Below are positions 56,062 through 64,000 of a stretch of 64,000 bases of DNA, in pieces (positions within the stretch are counted from its first letter, which is position 1; the number at the start of each line of letters is the position of its first letter). Origin of the DNA: Lineolata rhizophorae (taxonomy: Eukaryota; Ascomycota; Dothideomycetes; Lineolatales; Lineolataceae). The stretch lies in contig MU001693.1 in assembly GCA_010093515.1 (NCBI GenBank), positions 208,190 through 272,189 on the forward strand. Reading direction: 5' to 3'. Below the pieces are notes generated by a model that worked only from the letters and a program-made list of their open reading frames with translations, did not search any database and was not told the DNA's origin. A program made the translations under genes and the position numbers.

Positions 56062-59000
56062 ATGGCGGGAGTCAAAGCGAACGGCGTCGCCAATGGCTCG
56101 CCCAGCTCCAACGCGGCCAAGTACAACCTGCCGGAGCACTTCATCGGCGGCCACCACCTCGGCGCCGCGTCGTCGGGCAAAGTTAAGGATTTCGTGGCCG
56201 AACACGGCGGCCACACTGTGATCACTAATGTAAGATGAGTCCTCCGCGGAGCGAGAGGAGGTTTATAGACAGCGCGTGTGGTATTTGGGTAGCTTTGCTG
56301 ACTTAGTGACTTTTTTTTTCTGCCTTTGCTAGGTCCTCATTGCCAACAATGGCATCGCTGCGGTTAAGGAGATCCGCTCTGTGCGGAAATGGGCCTACGA
56401 GACGTTCGGCGACGAGCGCGCCATCCAGTTCACCGTCATGGCGACGCCCGAGGATTTGCAGGCGAACGCGGACTACATTAGGATGGCAGACCGATATGTG
56501 GAGGTGAGTTTGGAAGCCTCAGATTTTCTGTGTTCTCAGCCAAGTCAGGGGAGTTAGAGGCGGTGATAGGAGAGGCCGGTGTCGGCTTGACGAGAATTGG
56601 ATTTTCGAGGGGGTAGTAAGATGCAATTGGGAAACCGAGGCTGATGTGAGGCCATGCAGGTCCCCGGTGGCACTAACAACAACAATTACGCGAACGTGGA
56701 CCTGATTGTGGATGTTGCGGAGCGCATGGGCGTCCACGCCGTGTGGGCAGGATGGTATGTTAATTTTGAATTTCCATCTGAATCTGACCGGACGCTCTAC
56801 GGTCGACCTTGGAAATTGCAACGGAGAAGATAACGATGTTTTCTTGCCATTTAGGGGTCACGCATCCGAGAATCCCAAGCTCCCCGAGTCCCTCGCTGCC
56901 TCGCCTCACAAGATCGTCTTTATCGGCCCCCCGGGCTCGGCTATGCGCTCGCTGGGCGATAAAATCTCCTCAACCATCGTCGCGCAGCATGCCAAGGTGC
57001 CGTGTATTCCGTGGTCCGGTGAGGGCGTGGACGAGGTCAAAATCGGCAACGATGGTATTGTGACAGTCGAGGACGACGTTTACGACCGGGGTTGCACACA
57101 TTCTCCCGAAGAGGGTCTCGAAATGGCCAAGAAGATTGGCTTCCCGGTCATGGTCAAGGCCTCGGAAGGTGGTGGCGGGAAAGGTATCCGTAAAGTGGAC
57201 CGTGAGGAGGACTTCGTCCAGATGTATCGGGCAGCTGCCAGCGAAATTCCGGGCTCGCCCATCTTCATCATGAAGCTCGCTGGAAACGCGCGGCATTTGG
57301 AAGTCCAGCTTCTGGCTGATCAGTACGGCAACAATATTTCTCTCTTCGGTCGTGATTGCTCCGTCCAGCGACGACACCAGAAGATTATCGAGGAGGCTCC
57401 TGTCACCGTCGCGAGCCCGCAGACCTTCCAGCTCATGGAGAAGGCCGCCGTCTCCCTCGGCAAGCTTGTCGGTTACGTGTCCGCCGGTACTGTCGAGTAC
57501 CTTTACTCCCACGCCGACGACAAGTTCTATTTCCTCGAGTTGAACCCGCGTCTTCAGGTCGAACATCCCACGACCGAGATGGTTACGGGCGTCAATTTGC
57601 CCGCGGCGCAGCTCCAGATTGCCATGGGTCTCCCGCTCCATCGCATCCGCGACATTCGCCTCCTGTACGGTGTCGATCCGCACACCTCGACCAGCATCGA
57701 TTTCGACTTCTCTAGCCGCGAGAGTGCGCAAAACCAGAGGCGGCCGCTTCCCAAGGGCCACACCACCGCGTGCCGTATCACCTCTGAGGATCCAGGCGAG
57801 GGCTTCAAGCCGTCCAGCGGTACCATGCACGAGCTGAACTTCCGCAGCAGCTCGAACGTGTGGGGTTACTTCTCTGTCGGTACGGCGGGCGGTATCCACA
57901 GCTACTCGGACAGCCAGTTCGGTCACATTTTCGCCTACGGCGAGAACCGCACCGCCTCGCGGAAGCACATGGTTGTTGCACTCAAGGAGCTGAGCATTCG
58001 CGGTGACTTCAGGACGACGGTCGAGTACCTCATCAAGCTGCTCGAGACGCCGGCGTTTGAGGACAACACCATTACGACCGGCTGGCTTGATGAGCTTATC
58101 TCGAAGAAGCTCACCGCCGAGCGGCCGGATCCTATGGTTGCCGTCATTTGTGGCGCTGTCACAAAGGCTTACATCGCCAGCGACCTCTGCATGACTGAAT
58201 ACCGCACCAGCTTGGAGAAGGGTCAAGTTCCGGCCAAGGATGTGCTGAAGACTGTCTTCCCCGTGGACTTCATCTATGAGGGTCATCGCTACAAGTTCAC
58301 TGCCACGCGCTCCAGTGTGGACACCTATACGCTGTTTATCAACGGCTCTAGGTGCGCGGTCGGTGTCCGTGCTCTTGCTGATGGCGGTCTTTTGGTCCTT
58401 CTCAGCGGCAAGTCGCACAATGTCTACTGGAAGGAGGAAGTCGGCGCCACCCGCATCAGCGTGGACGGCAAGACTTGCCTGCTGGAGCAGGAGAACGACC
58501 CGACGCAGCTTCGCACGCCCAGCCCCGGTAAGCTTGTCAAGTTCACGGTCGAGAACGGCGAGCACATCAGCAAGGGCCAGCCTTTCGCTGAGGTGGAGGT
58601 CATGAAGATGTACATGCCCCTCATCGCTCAGGAGGACGGTGTTGTCAACCTGATTAAGCAGCCCGGTGCCACTCTTGAGGCCGGCGACATCTTGGGTATT
58701 CTGGCTCTCGATGACCCGGGCAAGGTCAAGTCTGCGCAGCCTTTCCTTGGCCATCTTCCTGAGCTCGGCCCGCCTGTGGTCATGGGTACCAAGCCCCCGC
58801 AGCGCTTCACGTATCTGTATGGGGTGGTGCAGAACATTCTACAGGGCTTTGACAACCAAGCCACTATGGCCATGACGCTCAAGGAACTCGTCGAAGTTCT
58901 TCGCAACCCTGAGCTTCCCTACGGTGAGTGGAATGCGCAGGCGTCTGCGCTCCATGCCCGCATGCCGCAGAAGCTCGACTCGGCGCTTTCTCAAATTGTC

Positions 59001-62000
59001 GACCGTGCGCACAGCCGCAACCTGGAGTTCCCGGCCAAACAGCTGGCGAAGGCGTTCAACCGCTTCATCGACGACAACGTGGAACCCGGTGATGCGGACG
59101 TTCTCAAGACGGCGCTCGCTCCCCTCACGGAAGTCATGAAAAACTACGCCGACGGTCTCAAGGTGCACGAGTACAATGTGATGATCCAGCTTCTCGAGCA
59201 CTACTGGGCCGTCGAGAACCAGTTCTCGTCGCGCACGAACCGGGACGAAGAAGTCATTCTCCGCCTCAGGGATGAGAATAAGGACAACATCATGAAGGTT
59301 GTTTACACCGTGCTCTCGCATACGCGCTGCAACGCCAAGAACAACCTGATCACCTCCATCCTCGACACGTATCGGCCCAACAGGCCGGGCGCGAGCAACG
59401 TGGCTAAATACTTCAAGAATGCTCTGCGCAAGCTGGCGGAGCTCGAGTCGCGCCAGACGGCCAAGGTGTCTCTCAAGGCGCGTGAGGTGCTCATCCAGTG
59501 CGCCATGCCTTCGCTTGAGGAGCGTACCTCGCAGATGGAGCACATCCTCCGCTCCGCCGTTGTCGAGTCCCGGTACGGCGAGAGCGGCTGGGACCACCGC
59601 GAGCCCGACTTCGAAGTCATCAAGGAGGTCGTCGACTCCCGCTACACCGTCTTCGACGTGCTGCCGCTCTTCTTCGCCCACCCCGATCCCTGGGTCTCGC
59701 TCGCGGCTCTCGAGGTGTACACTCGCCGCGCTTACCGTGCCTACCAGCTCAAGAAGATCGACTACGTCGAGGGCGATGTGCCGTACGTCCTCTCCTGGGA
59801 GTTTTCGCTTCGCAAGGTGGGCGAGTCTGAGTTCGGCCTGCCGATCGAGTCGGCCTACCCATCGACGCCCGGCACCCCCTCCCAGAGCGACTCGATGAGG
59901 CGCATCACGTCCATCAGTGACATGACCTATCTCGCGCACAAGGCTTCTGAGAGCGAGCCGACCCGCAGGGGTGCGGTCGTCCCCGTCCAGTTCCTTGACG
60001 ACGCCGAGGAGTACCTTGCGAGGGCACTTGAATGCTTCGCTCCCGGCAAGCAGAAGCAGGCCCCAGGCCTGATGGCTGACCTCTCCAAGGCACGGAAGCC
60101 TCAGTTGACTCCCGTCCAGAACGGCAACGATGATGAGCTGACCGCCGTCTGCAACGTTGCTGTCTCCGATGCCGAGAGCTATGATGACAAGGAGATCCTG
60201 GAGCGTATCATGCCGATCGTGAACGACTACAAGAAGGAGCTCATCGCTAAGCGCGTCCGCCGCCTTACGTTCATCTGCGGTCACAGGGATGGCACCTATC
60301 CTGGCTACTTCACTTTCCGTGGGCCCGCCTACGAGGAAGACGCCAGCATCCGTCACATTGAGCCGGCGCTTGCCTTCCAGCTCGAGCTTGGGCGCCTGTC
60401 AAAGTTCCACATCAAGCCCGTCTTCACGGAGAATAGGAACATCCACATCTACGAGGCGATTGGCAAGGGCGCCGAGAACGACAAGCGCTACTTCACCCGT
60501 GCGGTGGTGCGTCCCGGTCGTGTGCGGGAGGACATCCCGACGGCCGAGTACCTCATCTCCGAGGCCGACCGCATCATCAACGACATTCTCGATGCTATGG
60601 AGATCATCGGCAACAACAACTCGGACATGAACCACATGTTCATCAACTTCTCCACCGTCTTCCCGCTTGAGCCGCAGGAGGTCGAGGAGGCACTCGCTAG
60701 CTTCCTGGACCGTTTCGGTCGCCGTGCCTGGAGGCTCCGCGTCACCGGCGCCGAGATCCGCATCATCTGCACTGATCCGGACACCGGCTCGCCGGTGCCA
60801 ATCCGCGTTGTCATCAACAACACGTCCGGGTACATTGTTCAGGTTGAGCTCTACATCGAACGCAAGTCCGAGAAGGGCGGTCAATGGATCTTCCAGAGCA
60901 TTGGAGGCACCACCAAGATCGGCTCGATGCACCTCATGCCCGTGTCCACTCCTTACCCAACCAAGAGCGCGCTCCAGCCGAAGCGCTACAAGGCGCACAT
61001 CATGGGCACCCAGTACGTGTACGACTTCCCCGAGCTATTCCGCCAGGCGGTCGAGAACAGCTGGACCCAGATGGTCTCGAAGCACTCGTACATGAAGGAG
61101 AAGCAACCGGTCAAGGGCGAGTGCATCGAGTACAACGAGCTCGTCCTCGATGACCAGGACAATCTCGTCGAGGTCAACCGCGATCCGGGTGCCAATACGG
61201 TCGGTATGGTCGGCTGGATCGTCACGGCCAAGACGCCGGAGTATCCGCGCGGCCGTCGCTTCATCATCATCGCCAACGACATCACTTTCAAGATCGGCTC
61301 CTTCGGGCCGCAGGAAGACAAGTTCTTCCACAAGTGCTCGGAGCTAGCGCGCCGGCTCGGCATCCCGCGCATATACCTCTCGGCGAACTCGGGCGCTCGG
61401 CTAGGCATCGCCGAGGAGCTGATCCCGCACTTCTCGGTCGCATGGCGCGACGCGGCCAAGCCCGAGGCCGGCTTCAAGTACCTATACTTGACCCCCGAGA
61501 AGAAGAAGCGGTTTGAGGACGGCAACCGCAAGGACGTCATCACGGAGGAAGTAAAGGAGGACGGCGAGGTCAGGCACAAGATCGTCACCATTGTGGGTGC
61601 CGAGGAGGGCCTGGGCGTCGAATGCTTGCAGGGCTCGGGTCTCATCGCTGGTGAGACGAGCAGGGCGTATGATGACATCTTCACCATCACGCTTGTGACG
61701 TGCCGCTCTGTTGGTATGTATCGGGGTTTTTTGCTTTCTTGACGTCTATCTGGCAATAAAGACTAACGCTGCGTTTCAGGTATCGGTGCCTATCTCGTCC
61801 GCCTTGGCCAGCGCGCCATCCAGATCGAGGGCCAGCCCATCATCCTCACCGGCGCGCCTGCTATCAACAAGCTGCTCGGCCGCGAGGTGTACACTTCCAA
61901 CTTGCAGTTGGGTGGCACGCAGATCATGTACAAGAACGGCGTGTCGCACATGACTGCGGACGACGACTTCGAGGGCGTCTCGAAGATTGTGCGCTGGTTG

Positions 62001-63302
62001 TCCTTCGTTCCCGACAAGAGGGGCAACCCGGTTCCCGTCGCGCCCGCGAGCGACGACTGGAATCGCGATGTCACTTTCTTCCCGCCGCAGAAGCAGCCCT
62101 ATGATGTCCGCCACCTGATCGCTGGTAAGGAGGACGAGAGCGGCTTCCAGTCCGGTCTCTTCGATCGCAACTCGTTCGAGGAGGCCCTCGGCGGCTGGGC
62201 GCGTACCGTGGTTGTCGGTCGCGCCCGCCTTGGTGGTATCCCTGTTGGTGTCATTGGTGTCGAGACTCGCTCTGTTGAGAACGTCACGCCTGCCGACCCG
62301 GCCAACCCCGACTCGATCGAGCAGGTTACGTCTGAGGCTGGCGGTGTGTGGTATCCCAACTCGGCGTACAAGACGGCTCAGGCGATCCGCGATTTCAACA
62401 AGGGCGAGCAACTTCCTCTCATGATCCTCGCCAACTGGCGCGGCTTCTCCGGAGGTCAGCGCGACATGTACAATGAGGTGCTTAAGTACGGCTCGTACAT
62501 CGTGGATGCGCTCGTGGGTTACGAGCAGCCCATCTTCGTATACATCCCGCCCTACGGCGAGCTGCGCGGCGGCTCCTGGGTCGTGGTGGACCCGACCATC
62601 AACCCGACCTTCATGGAGATGTACGCCGACGAGGACGCGCGCGGTGGCGTGCTCGAGCCCGAGGGCATCGTCGGCATCAAGTTCAAGAAGGAGCGCCAGC
62701 TCGAGACGATGGCGCGCTTGGACCCGGCCTACGCGGAGCTCAAGCAGCGGGCCGCGAACCCGAATCTCTCGCGCGAGGAAGCTGCTGAAATTAAGGCCAA
62801 GATGACGGAGCGCGAACAGCTGCTGCTGCCAGTGTACGGGCAGATCTCGCTCCAGTTCGCGGACCTGCACGACCGCGCGGGCCGCATGCAGGCCAAGGGC
62901 ACGATCCGCGCGGCGCTGCGCTGGACCAACGCGCGCCGCTTCTTCTACTGGCGCCTTCGCCGCCGCCTCAACGAGGAGTATCTGCTCAAGAAGCTGGCGG
63001 CGGTGCAGCCCAAGGACGTGGACACGCGGTCCGGGCGGGCGCAGAACGTCGAGCTGCTGCGGGCCTGGAGCGGCGTGGCCGACTTCGAGCGCGACGACGC
63101 AGCCGTGGCGGCGTGGTACGAGGACAACCGCCGTGACATCACGGCGCGCATCGAGGCGATGCGCAGCCAGGGCGTCGCGTACGACGTGGCGGCGCTGCTG
63201 CGGAAGGATAAGGAGGGCGGCTTGAAGGGCGTGGCACAGATGTTGGGCATGCTGCCGACGGCGGAGAAGGAGGAGGTGCTTAAGATGTTGGCGAAGGCGT
63301 GA
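56062..63302 (+). CDS. acc1: acetyl-CoA carboxylase
   Basis: Five exons: 56062-56229, 56333-56503, 56660-56754, 56855-61713, 61780-63302; 2,271 residues, the usual length for fungal cytosolic ACC. It makes malonyl-CoA for fatty-acid synthesis. In order: biotin carboxylase ([23 protein letters not shown]-grasp loop [28 protein letters not shown]), biotin carrier domain with the biotinylated lysine K729 in EVMKMYMP, the large central region, then the carboxyltransferase halves ([17 protein letters not shown] and [20 protein letters not shown]). Start chosen because MAGVKANG leads straight into [11 protein letters not shown], conserved in fungal ACC. Three small 5' introns and one late intron (66 bases, GTATGT/TTCAG, branch CTAAC) are in phase. 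The antisense strand has long chance frames from codon bias. Confidence 0.97.
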
Positions 63303-64000
63303 AGCAAATCGGGACGTTTGTTTGTGGGGCCCGAGGAAATGGCTTGCTATATATGAGCTGGGTGTCTGTTATTGAGTAATGCTTTGATTGTTAGAAGGCA
63401 CGGCAGCTGCTGGTTTAGGCGTTGGTTTTTTAACGTTTTGGTTGCCAATTTTTGCCTTTGATTTTCTTTGTGCCCTAGTATTTCCTAGTTTTCATTTTGC
63501 GATTCAATGATTAATTACTGCTTGGCTTTTTCTAACTCTTTTTTTCCGCCTTATGTTGGAGGGACTTGTCTGTTCATGGCTTGTCATTGGTAGCCTTATG
63601 CATGTGGAATCGAATTTTCGGTCTCTTAGAGTAGTTTGCTGTTTAAGGTGTCTTGAGTGATGTGAGAACGATAACTCAGTTTGTGACTATTAGGAATGCT
63701 AAATAGTACCTAGAGTGGAGAATATCTCTAGCGCCGTAGTAGCTTGTGATCGTACTCAGGTGCCTTGTCTGCTTAGGCTACGCCAATCTTGCAATTTCGC
63801 ACGTCGCCGTCGTTAGAGGCGAAAGGAAAAGCGTGCGATCATCGCGCAATAGGACGCAGAAAACCGAAGTTCGCTTCATTGGCATGCATTCTTTTTTGTC
63901 GTACTTCGGACAAGGCTTTCGTCTAGCAAAGCACCAACCAGCAAGCAATCGATCAAATCCTCGATCGCGTAGCGTGCGTTTACAAAGACAAGCCCATAAT
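63303..64000. other. 3' flank of acc1
   Basis: T-rich sequence right after the acc1 stop, likely 3' UTR and terminator region; no conserved polyadenylation hexamer stands out. No other gene is visible before the window ends. Confidence 0.55.

Noticed and set aside
56970-60356. 594- and 505-codon minus-strand frames inside acc1
   Set aside because: Antisense shadows created by the strong third-position C/G bias of acc1.

Overview
The window looks like the nuclear genome of a filamentous ascomycete (Pezizomycotina; Sordariomycetes is my inference from gene content, not proven). The reasons are GC-rich genes, short GT-AG introns (about 44-180 bases, often with a CTRAY branch point), and a typical set of mould genes: RfeG-type factor, NudE, a BIM1-like copper protein, a DUF6594-like membrane protein, a Tad-like LINE and a TAG-riddled ankyrin relic. 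I rebuilt exons by hand from splice signals, frame continuity and family motifs. No tRNA, rRNA or CRISPR array was recognised.

Layout. 0-3.6 kb: a MYND zinc-finger gene (minus) divergent from an unnamed coiled-coil/multi-membrane-span gene (plus). 3.9-9.5 kb: an almost whole non-LTR retrotransposon on the minus strand with 12-bp target-site duplications and a 4-base-repeat 3' tail. 9.7-11.8 kb: DNA polymerase eta (rad30). 12.1-13.8 kb: two poorly known genes head to head, a basic coiled-coil protein and a DUF6594-like membrane protein. 14.6-16.3 kb: a glutathione-transferase-like protein with an added C-terminal domain. 19.0-20.1 kb: rfeG-like gene. 22.5-23.8 kb: epoxide hydrolase. 25.0-25.4 kb: an orphan or decayed gene fragment. 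26.3-31.7 kb: a compact run of PLP-synthase glutaminase (pdx2), cap-binding protein CBC2 and nucleoporin NUP82. 35.7-36.6 kb: BIM1/X325-like GPI protein. 40.7-41.9 kb: SRR1-like gene. 42-44 kb: AT-richer island with a decayed NACHT-ankyrin-type gene. 45.0-46.2 kb: secreted GH17 glucanase. 49.0-51.1 kb: nudE. 56.1-63.3 kb: acetyl-CoA carboxylase (acc1).

The genes are mostly unlinked housekeeping functions: fatty-acid and vitamin B6 synthesis, RNA export and cap binding, dynein regulation, lesion bypass and wall remodelling. I see no biosynthetic cluster and no convincing new multi-gene system. The most informative unusual parts are the LINE (one internal TGA per ORF, exact target duplications, overlapping ORF1 stop and ORF2 start), the ankyrin relic whose breaks are nearly all TAG as repeat-induced point mutation would leave, and several small genes that automatic ORF calling would miss or split. 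The large gaps (16.3-19, 31.7-35.7, 36.6-40.7, 51-56 kb) are GC-rich and open in many frames on both strands but show no recognisable protein.
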